64,000 nt of DNA from Taklimakanibacter lacteus (GTDB taxonomy: Bacteria; Pseudomonadota; Alphaproteobacteria; Rhizobiales; Aestuariivirgaceae), in contig QOZQ01000002.1 in NCBI GenBank assembly GCA_003576695.1, positions 372,001-436,000 on the forward strand, read 5' to 3'. The notes under the pieces were generated by a model that was given only the letters and a program-made list of their open reading frames with translations, was not told the origin of the DNA and ran no database searches. This document shows positions 10,151 to 22,117 of the stretch, one piece after another. Each line of letters starts with the position of its first letter. Within the stretch, counting starts at the first letter, position 1. The position numbers and the translations under genes are program-made.

Positions 10151-11328
10151 GCCGCGCTTTTCTTTTCATCCTCGATTCCGTCGGCATAGGCGGCGCGCCC
10201 GATGCCGAGCGCTTCGGCGACAAGGGATCGAACACGCTGGGCCATATCGCGGCGCAAGTCGGGCTTTCTTTGCCGAACCTCGCATCCCTGGGCCTTGCTC
10301 ACGCCGCCCAAGCGGCCAGCGGTCATATGCTGAAAGGTTTCGATGCCGGAACGCCGCTCAAGGGCCAATGGGGTTTTGGCGTCGAGAAATCCAACGGCAA
10401 GGACACGCCGTCCGGCCACTGGGAGATTGCCGGTGTGCCGGTGACCTTCGACTGGGGCTATTTCCCGAAAACCGTGCCGTGCTTCCCCAGGACGCTCACC
10501 GATGCGATCATCGCGCGCGCCGAATTGCCGGGACTTCTCGGCAACACACATGCATCGGGCACCGATATCATCGCCGAATTCGGCGAGGAGCATATGGAGA
10601 CATCGAAGCCGATCATCTACACCTCGGCCGATTCGGTGATCCAGATCGCAGCACATGAGGAGACCTTCGGCCTCGAGCGTCTTTATGAAGTCTGCGAGAT
10701 CGCGCGCGAGCTCTCATATGAACTGAATATCGGCCGCGTGATCGCCAGACCCTTCGTCGGCGCCGATGCGCGCGATTTCACCCGCACCGGCAACCGCAAG
10801 GATTATTCGATCCCGCCGCCCTCGCCGACCTTGCTCGATTGCTTGAGCGCGGCCGGGCGCGAAGTAATCTCGATCGGCAAGATCGGCGACATCTATGCCC
10901 ATTCCGGCACCGGCACCGAGATCAAGGCGGTGGGCAATGACGCGCTGTTCGAGGCGACGCTTGCCGCCATGCCCGATCTCAAGGAAGGCGGCCTCGTCAT
11001 CACCAACTTCGTCGATTTCGACATGCTCTATGGCCATCGCCGCGACGCACGCGGTTATGGCGCGGCGCTCGAGGCCTTCGATGCCGAGCTGCCGCAGGCG
11101 CTGGCGCGGCTGAAGCCGGGCGATCTCCTTATCATCACCGCCGATCATGGCTGCGATCCGACCTGGCGCGGCACCGACCACACCCGCGAATGCGTGCCCA
11201 TCCTCACTTTCGCGCCGGGCGCAGCACCGGGAAGCTTCGGCCGCCGCGATGGCTTTAGCGATATCGGCCAGACGATTGCGAAGCATCTAGGGATCGCGCC
11301 GCTGGAGCACGGCAAATCCTGGCTCTGA
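10147..11328 (+). CDS. deoB: Phosphopentomutase
   Basis: The 393-residue protein has metal-binding landmarks of the alkaline-phosphatase-like DeoB family: [16 protein letters not shown] at the start and [18 protein letters not shown] near the end. It interconverts (deoxy)ribose-1-phosphate and the 5-phosphate using manganese. The active-site nucleophile Thr is expected around GHWEIAG/THASGTD. The ATG overlaps deoA's stop. It is the last gene of the nucleoside run. Its product would go to the pentose phosphate pathway or to DeoC encoded at 21.1 kb. Confidence 0.95.
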   Translation: MSRAFLFILDSVGIGGAPDAERFGDKGSNTLGHIAAQVGLSLPNLASLGLAHAAQAASGHMLKGFDAGTPLKGQWGFGVEKSNGKDTPSGHWEIAGVPVTFDWGYFPKTVPCFPRTLTDAIIARAELPGLLGNTHASGTDIIAEFGEEHMETSKPIIYTSADSVIQIAAHEETFGLERLYEVCEIARELSYELNIGRVIARPFVGADARDFTRTGNRKDYSIPPPSPTLLDCLSAAGREVISIGKIGDIYAHSGTGTEIKAVGNDALFEATLAAMPDLKEGGLVITNFVDFDMLYGHRRDARGYGAALEAFDAELPQALARLKPGDLLIITADHGCDPTWRGTDHTRECVPILTFAPGAAPGSFGRRDGFSDIGQTIAKHLGIAPLEHGKSWL

Positions 11329-11342
11329 CAACAACCAAGATC

Positions 11343-11368
11343 GTCACCCCGGCTTTCGCCGGGATGAC
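11343..11368. repeat. GTCATCCCGGC palindromic unit, copy 3 (single hairpin)
   Basis: GTCACCCCGGC-TTTC-GCCGGGATGAC is a hairpin with an 11-bp stem (one mismatch) between deoB and the converging ABC-2 permease gene. It could act as a bidirectional transcript end, though no T-run is present. Confidence 0.75.
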
Positions 11369-11394
11369 GAAATTGGAGTGAGCGGATCGCTGGC

Positions 11395-12156
11395 CTAATT
11401 CTTCAGCCGGTATCCCGTCCTGAAGATCCAGGTGACGATGGCGAGGCAGGCCACCAGGAACAGCAGTGTGATGGCGAGGCTGATCTGGATCCCGACATCG
11501 GCGGTGCCGAAGAAGCTCCAGCGGAAGCCGCTGACCAGATAGACGACCGGATTGGCGAGCGAGATCGTGCGCCAGAGAGGCGGCAGCATGTCGATCGAGT
11601 AGAAGCTGCCGCCCAGAAAGGCGAGTGGGGTCACAATGAGGAGCGGGATGAGCTGCAACTGCTCGAAATTCCTGGCCCAGATGCCGATGATGAAGCCGAA
11701 CAGGCTGAAGGTGATGCAGGTCAGGAACAGGAAGGCCAGCATCCACACCGGATGCTCGATATGGAGCGGCACGAAGAAGGCGGCGGTGGCGAGCGTGATG
11801 AGGCCGAGCATGGCGGATTTGGTCGCCGCCGCCCCCACATAGCCGATCACGATCTCGAGCGAGGAGACCGGCGCCGAGAGCAGTTCATAGATCGTGCCGA
11901 TGAATTTCGGGAAATAGATGCCGAAGGAGGCGTTCGAGATGCTCTGCGTCAGGAGCGACAGCATGATGAGGCCTGGCACGATGAAGGCGCCATAGGTGAC
12001 GCCGTCGATCTCGGCGATGCGCGAACCGATGGCGCCGCCGAAGACGACGAAATAGAGCGAGGTCGACAGCACCGGCGAGACGACGCTCTGCAGCAGCGTG
12101 CGGAAGGTGCGGGCCATCTCGAATTTGTAGATGGCGCGGACGGCGTGGAGATTCAT
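11395..12156 (-). CDS. ABC-2 type exporter permease (YadH-like)
   Basis: This 253-residue membrane protein has about six hydrophobic spans, from [21 protein letters not shown] near residue 27 to [15 protein letters not shown] at the end. The pattern, with [24 protein letters not shown], fits the ABC-2 transporter permease family as in E. coli YadH. Its start overlaps the stop of the ATPase gene by ATGA, so the two form one exporter. The substrate is unknown; relatives are annotated for drugs, polysaccharides or lipids, and nothing here decides between them. Confidence 0.85.
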   Translation of the reverse strand: MNLHAVRAIYKFEMARTFRTLLQSVVSPVLSTSLYFVVFGGAIGSRIAEIDGVTYGAFIVPGLIMLSLLTQSISNASFGIYFPKFIGTIYELLSAPVSSLEIVIGYVGAAATKSAMLGLITLATAAFFVPLHIEHPVWMLAFLFLTCITFSLFGFIIGIWARNFEQLQLIPLLIVTPLAFLGGSFYSIDMLPPLWRTISLANPVVYLVSGFRWSFFGTADVGIQISLAITLLFLVACLAIVTWIFRTGYRLKN

Positions 12157-13079
12157 GACCGTTCCCTCACCAGATTGACGAAGATCTCTTCGAGCGAACT
12201 CTGTTTCGTGTTGAGGTCGCGGAAGCGGATGCCGGCCTCGGCCAGGTCATGCAACAGTGTCGTGATACCGGTGCGCTCGCCCTGCGTGTCATAGCTGTAA
12301 GTGAGCTCATGGCCGTCGGCGGAGAGATCGAGCTTGTGATGGGCGAGTGCATCGGGGATCCTGTCGAGCGCCTTCGCCAGCTCGAGCGTGATCTCCTTCT
12401 TGCCGAGCTTGCGCATCAGCGCCTTCTTTTCCTCGACCAGGATGATCTCGCCTTTGTTGATGACGCCGACACGGTCGGCCATCTCTTCCGCCTCGTCGAT
12501 ATAATGCGTGGTGAGGATGATGGTGACGCCGCTCTCGCGCAGCGAGCGCACCAGATTCCACATGTCGCGCCGGAGCTCGACATCGACGCCGGCGGTCGGC
12601 TCGTCGAGGAACAGGATGGTCGGCTCGTGGCTCAGCGCCTTGGCGATCATCACCCGCCGCTTCATGCCGCCCGACAGCGTCATGATCTTGCTGTCTTTCT
12701 TGTCCCACAGCGACAGGTCCTTCAGCACCTTCTCGATGTAAGCGGGATTGCTGCTGCGCCCGAACAGGCCGCGGCTATGCGTTACCGTCGCCCACACCGT
12801 CTCGAAGGCATCCGTCGTCAGCTCCTGCGGCACCAGGCCGATCTTGAAGCGCGCCTGGCGGTATTCGCCGATGATGTCATGTCCATCGGCGATCACGCGC
12901 CCGGTCGAGGCGCGCACGATGCCGCAGATGATGCTGATCAGCGTCGTCTTGCCGGCGCCATTGGGGCCGAGCAACGCGAAGATCTCGCCTTTATGGATGT
13001 CGAGGGTGACGTGCTTGAGCGCTTCGAAGCCCGTGGCATAGGTCTTCGAGACGTCGGATATGGAGACGATCGGTTGCAT
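12153..13079 (-). CDS. ABC-2 exporter ATP-binding protein (YadG-like)
   Basis: The 308-residue single ABC domain has Walker [10 protein letters not shown] (39-47), signature [13 protein letters not shown] (about 138-150), Walker [13 protein letters not shown] and the switch histidine in [12 protein letters not shown]-terminal regulatory tail of about 90 residues follows. The length and order match E. coli YadG. The gene precedes its permease partner with an ATGA overlap and together they would form an export pump in the inner membrane. The ATG at 13079 lacks an obvious ribosome site. Confidence 0.88.
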   Translation of the reverse strand: MQPIVSISDVSKTYATGFEALKHVTLDIHKGEIFALLGPNGAGKTTLISIICGIVRASTGRVIADGHDIIGEYRQARFKIGLVPQELTTDAFETVWATVTHSRGLFGRSSNPAYIEKVLKDLSLWDKKDSKIMTLSGGMKRRVMIAKALSHEPTILFLDEPTAGVDVELRRDMWNLVRSLRESGVTIILTTHYIDEAEEMADRVGVINKGEIILVEEKKALMRKLGKKEITLELAKALDRIPDALAHHKLDLSADGHELTYSYDTQGERTGITTLLHDLAEAGIRFRDLNTKQSSLEEIFVNLVRERS

Positions 13080-13182
13080 GGGAAATTCGCAGCTGGTGGA
13101 GCGGTCGGGCCTATATGGGGATGGGAGCCGTGACCTTTTATAGGGTCAGGCGCCATTTGGCGAATTTTCCTTTGTGGGGCCT

Positions 13183-13524
13183 TCAGCCCGCCGCGCCTAT
13201 GGCCCGGCCGTAACGGAAGGTGATGGCGAGGATCTGCACGGTTTCGGGAAGCTCGATCAGGAATTCGGGATCACGCGGCAGGTGATGGATCTTGCGCGGG
13301 TCCTTGCCGGCAAAACGCGACATCGCCTCGATATTTTCCCAATAGGAGATGGTGATGAATTCGCTCTCTGTGGCGCGATCCTCGCGCAGCTGCTCGACGC
13401 CGAGGGCTTTCTCCTCCAGCGGCCTGATGCCGGCTTCATAGAGATAGCGTGCATATTCGTCGGCTCTCGCGGCTGCGACGCGACCGCGCCAGATACGGGC
13501 GATGGTTGGAGATTTTTCCGCCAT
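13183..13524 (-). CDS. ABM-fold (antibiotic biosynthesis monooxygenase-like) small protein
   Basis: This 113-residue protein has the outline of a dimeric alpha/beta barrel of the ABM/EthD type: an opening strand IARIWRGRVAAARADEYARYLYE, a central EFITISYWENIEAMSRFAGKDP and a closing strand region. Members range from monooxygenases to heme-degrading or stress proteins, so the activity cannot be assigned. It stands alone on the minus strand with a terminal repeat upstream and about 100 bases before the yadG-like gene. GGAG lies close to the ATG. Confidence 0.65.
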   Translation of the reverse strand: MAEKSPTIARIWRGRVAAARADEYARYLYEAGIRPLEEKALGVEQLREDRATESEFITISYWENIEAMSRFAGKDPRKIHHLPRDPEFLIELPETVQILAITFRYGRAIGAAG

Positions 13525-13635
13525 GTGAGTCTCCTCTGGCGGGCATTATGCCGGATAACAGAACCATAAACTGTCAGCAGGTGCCGAGGGTTCCGGCAGT
13601 CAGTCGAGGAGACGTCTCGCACCCATCCACAATCC

Positions 13636-13734
13636 GTCATCCCGACGCAAGTCGGGATCCATTGAATTGGCGAAGCGCGGGCAGCACCGCCCGGTTGATT
13701 CTATTCAGGGGGTCCCGGCTTTCGCCGGGATGAC
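13636..13734. repeat. About 100-bp composite palindromic repeat (GTCATCCCGGC family), copy 4
   Basis: The unit runs from GTCATCCCGACGCAAGTCGG to CCGGCTTTCGCCGGGATGAC. Its interior, including GCGCGGGCAGC and CCCGGTTGAT, matches the reverse complement of the 1539-1638 copy nearly throughout. In the first hairpin both arms carry a change (CCCGAC and GTCGGG against CCCGGC and GCCGGG), which keeps the stem paired. It fills most of the 233-base gap between the ABM gene and hrpB; the remainder shows nothing else. Confidence 0.85.
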
Positions 13735-13758
13735 AAAATGATGGGGCTAATTCACCTG

Positions 13759-16224
13759 CTATCGTACTCGGTTGGGCTTCACCGCCGGCGTGTTGAGCGG
13801 GTCTTCCGGCCAGGGATGCTTGGGATAGCGCCCGCGCATCTCCGATCGCACCTGCGGATAGGCATTGGCCCAGAAGCTTTTCAGGTCCTGCGTCACCGCC
13901 AGCGGTCGCCTGGCCGGCGAGAGGAGCTCGATGCGCAAGGCGGCCCGGCCATCGGCGATGCGCGGCGTGTCGGCGAGACCGAACATTTCCTGCAGCCGTG
14001 CCCGCAGGACAGGATCGCCGTCACTTTCATAGTCGATCGTGATTTCGGCGCCTGAGGGAATGGCGACATGCCGGGGCGCCAGCCTGTCGATCCGCCGTTT
14101 CAGCTCATGCGGGATGAGGCCCTGGATGATGGCGAACATGTCGAGCCGTTCGAGATGCGCTCGCCGCGTCATGCCAGCGAGATAGGGGGCAAGCCATTCA
14201 TCGAGCGTTGCGAGCAGGGCGTCGTCGCCGAGATCGGGCCAGCCATCCTCCGGAAAGATCCGCCGCAGGAACCTTGCCCGCGCCCGGAGCGTCTGGGCGG
14301 CATCGCTCCAGGGTAGCGACGGCAGGCCCATCTCTTCGACACCCTTGGTCATGGCGGCGGCGATCGCGTCCGGATCGGGCGAGGCGAGCGCCCGGTCGTC
14401 GAGGACAAGCGCGCCAAGCTTGCGCTGGCGGTTGGCGACGACGACGCCTTGCCGTCCGTCCCAGCGCACGATGTCGCTGGTGGCGATGTGACCGGCAAAG
14501 AGGCTCTCGATCTCATCGCGCGAAAGCGCCGCGGCGAGGAAGATCTTCTGATCGCCCGTCATGCCATCGGTCGTCGCCACGGCAAGGAAATCCTCGCGCG
14601 CCAGGGGATCATGCTCCGCCAGGATGGCGCCGCCGCCGCCCGACAGGCGGAAGCGGCCCCGCGCGCCTCGTGCTTGCGCGACGCGGTCAGGCCAAGCGAG
14701 TGCGACGAGCGCGCCGGGCGACAGATCGGGCTGACCGCCCTCGGCGATGCCGGCAATACCGCGGATCTGCCGCGCCGCCGCCCTGATGCGCTCGCGCAGA
14801 GCTTTGTTGATCGTGCCGCGACGGAGCGCATTGAGCCGCTCGCCGATATCGGCGCCGGCATCGCGGCCGAGAAGATCGCGTTCCGACAGCAAGGCAGCGA
14901 GATCGGCGGCGAGCGCGCCTGAATTGAGCTCCCTGGCACGCGCGATCATATGGGCAAGGCGCGGATGCAGGGGCAGTTTCGCCATCAGCCGGCCCATCGG
15001 CGTGATGGCGCCTTTGGCATCGAGGGCATCGAGGGCGATGAGCAGGTCGCGCGCCTGCGCCACGGCGGCCGGAGGCGGCGGATCGAGGAAGCGCAAGGCG
15101 GAGGCGTCGCTGACCCCCCAGTTGGCGAGCTCGAGCATCAGGGGCGAGAGATCGGCAATCAGGATTTCCGGCTCGTCATGTGCCTTGAGCGCCCGCATCT
15201 CCTGCTCGGGCCACAGCCTGATGCAGATGCCGGGGCCTTGCCGCCCGGCGCGCCCGCGCCGCTGATCGGCGGAGGCTTGCGAAACGCGCACCGTGGCGAG
15301 TGCCGTCATGCCCGTGGCGGGATCGAAACGTGGCGCCCGCTTGAGGCCTGAATCGATCACCATGTCGATGCCGTCAATGGTGAGGCTCGTTTCGGCGATT
15401 GTCGTCGCCAGCACCACCTTGCGCGTGCCATCGCTTGAGGGCTTGAGCACGGCGTCCTGGTCGGCGAGAGCCATCGCGCCATAGAGCGGCATGACCTTGG
15501 CCGGGAGCGGCGTCTCGTTCAGCGCATCCTCGGTGCGCCTGATCTCCGCCTCGCCGGGCAGGAAGGCGAGCACGCCGCCCTTGGCTTCGCTGAGATTGCT
15601 GCGGATGGCGCGCGCCACCTCACGCGACAGTGCTGCTCGTTCGGAGCGCTCGCCATAGCGCGTCTCGACCGGAAAATGCCGTCCGGGCGCCGAGACAACC
15701 GGCGCATGGCCCAGATGTTTCGACAGCCGCGCCTCATCGAGGGTTGCCGACATGACCAGGATCCTCAGATCCTCGCGCAACGCCGCTTGCGCATCGAGGG
15801 CCAGTGCGAGGCCCAGATCGCCATCGAGGCTCCTTTCATGGAACTCATCGAAGATCAGGAGGCCGACATCGCTGAGCGCGGGATCGGCCTGTAGCCGTCG
15901 TGTCAGGATGCCCTCGGTGACCACTTCGATGCGGGTCTGGGCTGAAACCTTGCGGTCGAGCCGCACCGCATAGCCGACCGTGGCGCCGACCTGCTCGCCC
16001 AGCGTCTGCGCCATGCGGGAGGCGGCGGCGCGCGCCGCCAGCCGCCGCGGTTCCAGCATCACGATCTTTGCGGTGCCGAGCCAGGGCTCGGCCAGGAGGG
16101 CCAGGGGGACGCGCGTCGTTTTACCGGCCCCTGGTTCGGCCGCCAGGACGACATTCGCATGTCCGGCTAAGGCTTGGGCCAGGCTTGGCAAAATGGCTTC
16201 GATGGGCAGGTCGGGCACGGTCAC
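13759..16224 (-). CDS. hrpB: ATP-dependent RNA helicase HrpB
   Basis: The 821-residue DEAH/RHA helicase has motif I EPGAGKTT (30-37), motif II DEFH (126-129), motif III SAT, and motif VI QRRGRAGRQGPG, followed by the ratchet domain and the HrpB-specific C-terminal region ending with KHPWPEDP. The length is standard for HrpB, a family widespread in Proteobacteria whose cellular role is still poorly defined. Translation starts at GTG (16224); a second GTG two codons on is possible. It is transcribed away from zwf and shares with it a 205-base gap containing a degenerate hairpin repeat. Confidence 0.92.
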   Translation of the reverse strand: MTVPDLPIEAILPSLAQALAGHANVVLAAEPGAGKTTRVPLALLAEPWLGTAKIVMLEPRRLAARAAASRMAQTLGEQVGATVGYAVRLDRKVSAQTRIEVVTEGILTRRLQADPALSDVGLLIFDEFHERSLDGDLGLALALDAQAALREDLRILVMSATLDEARLSKHLGHAPVVSAPGRHFPVETRYGERSERAALSREVARAIRSNLSEAKGGVLAFLPGEAEIRRTEDALNETPLPAKVMPLYGAMALADQDAVLKPSSDGTRKVVLATTIAETSLTIDGIDMVIDSGLKRAPRFDPATGMTALATVRVSQASADQRRGRAGRQGPGICIRLWPEQEMRALKAHDEPEILIADLSPLMLELANWGVSDASALRFLDPPPPAAVAQARDLLIALDALDAKGAITPMGRLMAKLPLHPRLAHMIARARELNSGALAADLAALLSERDLLGRDAGADIGERLNALRRGTINKALRERIRAAARQIRGIAGIAEGGQPDLSPGALVALAWPDRVAQARGARGRFRLSGGGGAILAEHDPLAREDFLAVATTDGMTGDQKIFLAAALSRDEIESLFAGHIATSDIVRWDGRQGVVVANRQRKLGALVLDDRALASPDPDAIAAAMTKGVEEMGLPSLPWSDAAQTLRARARFLRRIFPEDGWPDLGDDALLATLDEWLAPYLAGMTRRAHLERLDMFAIIQGLIPHELKRRIDRLAPRHVAIPSGAEITIDYESDGDPVLRARLQEMFGLADTPRIADGRAALRIELLSPARRPLAVTQDLKSFWANAYPQVRSEMRGRYPKHPWPEDPLNTPAVKPNRVR

Positions 16225-16260
16225 GGGTCAAACAGGCTTAAGGCTGTAACGTCAAGGGTA

Positions 16261-16357
16261 GATCACCGATCACTTCAGCTCATTTAGACCTGATGCGATC
16301 AGCGTGATCGGATTCTTTCATTTAGCGCGTGCTCGGACGGAAAACCGGCCTCCACGC
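16261..16357. repeat. Degenerate copy of the 112-bp double-hairpin repeat (copy A)
   Basis: GATCACTTCAG, GCGTGATCGGATTC, then TTTAGCGCGTGCTCGGACGG and AAAACCGG follow the same order as the full copies at 26988 and 36484. The first stem is eroded and the last arm (TTTTCCTGATCACGCGCT) is missing. It lies between divergent hrpB and zwf and is probably an old copy. Confidence 0.65.
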
Positions 16358-16429
16358 CCCTTTATTGTTGTCTGTGGCGGTTCCAGAGACTAATACAGTC
16401 AGCTCGCTTTATATTGCACTGCACAAAAA

Positions 16430-17911
16430 ATGACCACGCGTATCATTCCTGTCGATATTTTCGATTTGGCAGTCTTCGGCGCGACGGGCGACCTGGCCCA
16501 GCGCAAGATTCTGCCCGCCCTTTATCACCGCGACCAGGCCGGTCAGATCCCGCCGGGCGCCCGCATCCTCGCCGTATCGCGCCGCGCCATGAGCGATGAC
16601 GACTACCGGGCCTTCGCCCGCAAGGCGCTCGAAGCTCATATAACGGAGAAGGAACGCAGCGCGGCCGAGATCGACACATTCCTCAAGCGCGTCTCCTATG
16701 TCACGCTCGATGCCACCCAGGACAAGGGATGGGAAGGGCTCGCCAAGGCGCTGAAATCCGGTGAAGACCGTATTCGGGTCTTCTATCTCGCGACCTCGCC
16801 CGATCTTTTCGGGCCGATCTGCGAGCGGATCGGCAAGAACAATCTGGTGACGCCGAAGAGCCGCGTGGTGATCGAGAAGCCGATCGGCAAGGATCTCGAA
16901 TCGGCGCGCGCCGTCAATGATGCGATCGGCAAGGTGTTCCCGGAGAGTCGCGTCTATCGCATCGATCATTATCTCGGCAAGGAGACCGTCCAGAATCTGA
17001 TGGCGTTGCGTTTCGCCAATGCGCTGTTCGAGCCCTTGTGGAACGCCGATCACATCGATCACGTGCAGATCACGGTCGCCGAGACGCTGGGTGTCGAGGG
17101 CCGCGCCGGCTACTACGACACGGCAGGCGCCTTGCGCGACATGGTGCAGAACCACATGCTGCAGCTGCTCTGCCTCGTGGCCATGGAGCCGCCGCGCTCG
17201 ATCGACGCCGATGCGGTGCGCGACGAGAAGCTGAAGGTGCTGAAATCCCTGCGCCCGATCGTCGCCCATAATGGCGCCAACATGACGGTGCGCGGCCAGT
17301 ATCGCGCCGGCGCCTCTGCCGGCGGCGCCGTTCCGGGCTATCTCGATGAGTTGGGCTCGCCGGCGAGCAAGACCGAGACATTCGTGGCGCTCAAGGCCGA
17401 GATCGGCAGCTGGCGCTGGAACAGCGTGCCCTTCTATTTGCGCACCGGCAAGCGCCTTCCGTCGCGCGTCTCCGAGATCGCCGTCACCTTCAAGCCCATC
17501 CCGCATTCGGTCTTCGACGACAGCGCCGGGCCGATCGAGACCAACCGGCTGGTGATCCGTCTGCAGCCCGATGAGGGTGTGAAGCTCTGGCTCATGATCA
17601 AGGATCCGGGCCCGGGCGGCATGCGTTTGCAGCACGTACCGCTCGATATGAGTTTTGCCGAAGCCTTTGGCGTGCGGAACCCGGACGCCTATGAACGTCT
17701 TATCCTCGATGTGGTGCGCGGCAACCAGACTTTGTTCATGCGCCGCGACGAGGTCGAGGCGGCGTGGAACTGGATCGATCCCATTCTCGACGAATGGGCG
17801 GAATCGGCGGATCTGCCGAAACCCTACACGGCGGGCACCTGGGGTCCCGCGGCGGCGGTGGCGTTGATCGAACGTGACGGCCGCACCTGGCATGAGGATG
17901 ATGCGCGTTGA
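16430..17911 (+). CDS. zwf: Glucose-6-phosphate 1-dehydrogenase
   Basis: The 493-residue protein has the N-terminal dinucleotide site LAVFGATGDLAQRKILPAL (about 13-31) and the active-site signature RIDHYLGKETVQN with the catalytic His region. It oxidises glucose-6-phosphate to 6-phosphogluconolactone with NADP(+) or NAD(+). It is the first gene of the run zwf-pgl-edd-eda, which together make the complete Entner-Doudoroff route to pyruvate and glyceraldehyde-3-phosphate. The ATG at 16430 has no strong ribosome site; no better in-frame start is nearby. Its stop overlaps the pgl start. Confidence 0.97.
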   Translation: MTTRIIPVDIFDLAVFGATGDLAQRKILPALYHRDQAGQIPPGARILAVSRRAMSDDDYRAFARKALEAHITEKERSAAEIDTFLKRVSYVTLDATQDKGWEGLAKALKSGEDRIRVFYLATSPDLFGPICERIGKNNLVTPKSRVVIEKPIGKDLESARAVNDAIGKVFPESRVYRIDHYLGKETVQNLMALRFANALFEPLWNADHIDHVQITVAETLGVEGRAGYYDTAGALRDMVQNHMLQLLCLVAMEPPRSIDADAVRDEKLKVLKSLRPIVAHNGANMTVRGQYRAGASAGGAVPGYLDELGSPASKTETFVALKAEIGSWRWNSVPFYLRTGKRLPSRVSEIAVTFKPIPHSVFDDSAGPIETNRLVIRLQPDEGVKLWLMIKDPGPGGMRLQHVPLDMSFAEAFGVRNPDAYERLILDVVRGNQTLFMRRDEVEAAWNWIDPILDEWAESADLPKPYTAGTWGPAAAVALIERDGRTWHEDDAR

Positions 17912-18564
17912 TATCCGAACGTAAGCTGTTCGCGACCAGGAAGGAACTTGCCGCCGCTTTGGCCTCCGATGTGGCGGCCTATCTCTCGGGCGTCATCACC
18001 GATCGCGGTTCGGCGCAGCTTGCCGTTTCCGGTGGCACGACGCCCAAGCTCTTCTTTCACTTCCTGGCGCGCAGCAGGATCGACTGGGCGCGCGTCACCA
18101 TCACGCTGGTCGACGAGCGTTGCGTGCGCTCGACCGATGAGCGCTCCAACGCCAAGCTCGTGCGCGATTATCTCATGCAGGCCAAGGCTGCTTCGGCGCG
18201 TTTCGTGCCGCTCTATGAGAATGTCGATACGAGCGGTCTCGGGCCGTTCGATGTGGTCGTCCTGGGCATGGGCACAGACGGCCATACGGCGTCGTTCCTG
18301 CCCGGCGGTGATCACCTGACCCAGGCGCTCGATATTGTCGGCAAGGAGCGCCTCGTCACCATGACGGCGCCGGGCTATCCGGAAAAGCGGATCACCTTCA
18401 CTTTGCCGATCCTGCTCGACAGCAATTTCGTGGCGCTCCACATCGAGGGTGACGAGAAGCTCAAGGTGCTCGAAGCGGCGGAGAAGCCCGGCCCGGTGAA
18501 GGACATGCCGATCCGCGCCTTCCTGAAATCGCGCGAGCCCGTCATTCTCTACTGGAGCCCCTGA
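17908..18564 (+). CDS. pgl: 6-phosphogluconolactonase
   Basis: The 218-residue DevB-type lactonase has LAVSGGTTPKLFF (phosphate-binding loop), TLVDERCV and LGMGTDGHTASFLPG, the latter two being family signatures. It hydrolyses 6-phosphogluconolactone to 6-phosphogluconate. The best start is TTG at 17908, which overlaps the zwf stop and has GAGG about 10 bases upstream. A 12-base gap leads to edd. Confidence 0.95.
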   Translation: MISERKLFATRKELAAALASDVAAYLSGVITDRGSAQLAVSGGTTPKLFFHFLARSRIDWARVTITLVDERCVRSTDERSNAKLVRDYLMQAKAASARFVPLYENVDTSGLGPFDVVVLGMGTDGHTASFLPGGDHLTQALDIVGKERLVTMTAPGYPEKRITFTLPILLDSNFVALHIEGDEKLKVLEAAEKPGPVKDMPIRAFLKSREPVILYWSP

Positions 18565-18576
18565 TAGGAGGCCATC

Positions 18577-20396
<1,820 letters not shown>

Positions 20397-20397
<1 letters not shown>

Positions 20398-21041
20398 TGC
20401 AGGAACGTCAGAAGGGCCTTGCGGCCGTGCTTCAGCAGGCGCCGGTGGTGCCGGTGCTGGTGATCGAGAATGTCGCCGATGCGGTGCCCTTGGCAAAGGC
20501 CCTGGTCGAAGGCGGCCTGCCGGTGCTCGAGATCACCTTGCGCACCAGGGCGGCGCCCGACTGCATCCGCGCCATCAAGGCGGAGGTGAAGAATGCGATC
20601 GTGGGATCGGGCACCGTGCTCGATGCCGCCTCGCTGAAGCTCAGCGCGGAACTGGGCTGCGCCTTTGCCGTGTCGCCTGGTGCGACGCCCGCCCTTCTTG
20701 CCGCGGCCCAGTCCATCGCTACGCCGCTCCTGCCCGCTTCACGCTCGCCGAGCGAGACGATGATGCTGCTCGAGCAGGGTTACGCTTTGCAGAAGTTCTT
20801 TCCCGCCGAGCAGTCGGGAGGTGCTCCCTATTTGGCGGCGCTGATCTCGCCCTTGCCGCAGGTCAGGTTCTGCCCGACCGGCGGCATCACAGCGGACAAT
20901 GCAGCGAGCTATCTCAAGCTCACAAATGTGATCACTGTCGGCGGGTCGTGGATGGCGCCGAAGACCATGATCGCCGGCCAAGACTGGGCTGGCATCACCA
21001 GGCTTGCGGCGAGCGCATCACATTTGGAGCAAGCCGCATGA
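20397..21041 (+). CDS. eda: 2-keto-3-deoxy-6-phosphogluconate aldolase
   Basis: The 214-residue class I aldolase shows the family segments VLEITLRTRAA, AVSPGATP, LQKFFPAEQSGG (with the Schiff-base lysine) and FCPTGGI. It cleaves KDPG to pyruvate and glyceraldehyde-3-phosphate, completing the Entner-Doudoroff set. The ATG at 20397 is used rather than the TTG one codon earlier, because TGATG coupling to edd is typical. The gene also could act on 4-hydroxy-2-oxoglutarate, as in E. coli Eda. Confidence 0.95.
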
Positions 21042-21108
21042 CAGCGGCATAAGCGGGTTGCGCCAGCACGCCGGGCCAACTACCATCCTTGCCAGTTAGG
21101 GAGTGATG

Positions 21109-22104
21109 ATGTCTGGTGTCGCAATCTTGCCGTTGAACAAGCCGGGGCATAATGGCCTGCCCCGCAATGCGGGCATGCCGCTCGCTCTCGATCTCATCGA
21201 TGATATCCGTCTGAACTTTCCCGCCGCCGAGCGGCGCATCGCCGCTCTTCCCGGGCGCCGTACGGTGAAGAAGGATGCGCAGGCAGCCTGGCTGCTCAAG
21301 GCCATCACCTGCATCGATCTGACGACGCTCGCGGGCGACGACACGCCCGAGCGTGTGCGCCGGCTCTGCGCCAAGGCGATTAACCCGGTGCGTCCCGATC
21401 TCCTCGAAGCGCTCGGCATGGCGGACCGCCACATCACCACCGGCGCCGTCTGCGTCTATCACCGCTTTGTCGCGACCGCGGTCGAAGCCCTGAGAGGTTC
21501 CGGCATTCCGGTCGCCGCCGTCTCGACCGGCTTTCCGGCCGGCCTCGTTCCGCATGACGTGAAGCTGAGAGAGATCGAGGCTTCCGTCGCCGATGGCGCC
21601 AAGGAGATCGACATCGTCATCACGCGCGAATATGCGCTGACCCAGAACTGGCAGGCGCTCTATGACGAGATGCGCGATTTCCGCGCCGCCTGCGGCGACG
21701 CGCATGTGAAGGCGATCCTCGCCACCGGCGATCTCAAGACCTTGCGCAATGTCGCCAAGGCCGCGATGGTGTGCATGATGGCGGGCGCCGATTTCATCAA
21801 GACCTCGACCGGCAAGGAAGCGGTGAATGCGACGCTGCTCGTCACGCTCGCCATGCTGCGCATGATCCGGAGCTATCAGGACCAGACCGGCTTCAAGGTC
21901 GGCTTCAAGCCGGCGGGCGGCATCTCGGCGGCGAAGGACATTCTCAACTATCAGATCCTCATGAAGGAGGAGCTGGGCCGCGAATGGCTCGAGCCCGATC
22001 TCTTCCGCATCGGCGCCTCTTCGCTGCTCGCCGATATCGAGCGTCAGCTCGAGCATCACGTCACCGGCCGATACTCGGCCTTCAACCGCCACGCGGCCGG
22101 ATAA
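21109..22104 (+). CDS. deoC: Deoxyribose-phosphate aldolase
   Basis: The protein of about 331 residues belongs to the longer DeoC type. Lysine-bearing segments include ILATGDLK and GADFIKTSTGKEA, the latter holding the Schiff-base lysine, and KPAGGIS is the second conserved lysine. It splits 2-deoxyribose-5-phosphate to glyceraldehyde-3-phosphate and acetaldehyde. Three consecutive in-frame starts (GTG 21103, ATG 21106, ATG 21109) follow AGGGAG; the last has the best spacing. It begins a new transcript group with an aldehyde dehydrogenase 14 bases downstream. Confidence 0.93.
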   Translation: MSGVAILPLNKPGHNGLPRNAGMPLALDLIDDIRLNFPAAERRIAALPGRRTVKKDAQAAWLLKAITCIDLTTLAGDDTPERVRRLCAKAINPVRPDLLEALGMADRHITTGAVCVYHRFVATAVEALRGSGIPVAAVSTGFPAGLVPHDVKLREIEASVADGAKEIDIVITREYALTQNWQALYDEMRDFRAACGDAHVKAILATGDLKTLRNVAKAAMVCMMAGADFIKTSTGKEAVNATLLVTLAMLRMIRSYQDQTGFKVGFKPAGGISAAKDILNYQILMKEELGREWLEPDLFRIGASSLLADIERQLEHHVTGRYSAFNRHAAG

Positions 22105-22117
22105 AGCTGGATCAAGA

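Noticed and set aside
13636-13734. CRISPR array or tandem repeat
   Set aside because: The palindromic units are dispersed and not regularly spaced; no array of direct repeats with spacers occurs anywhere in the window.
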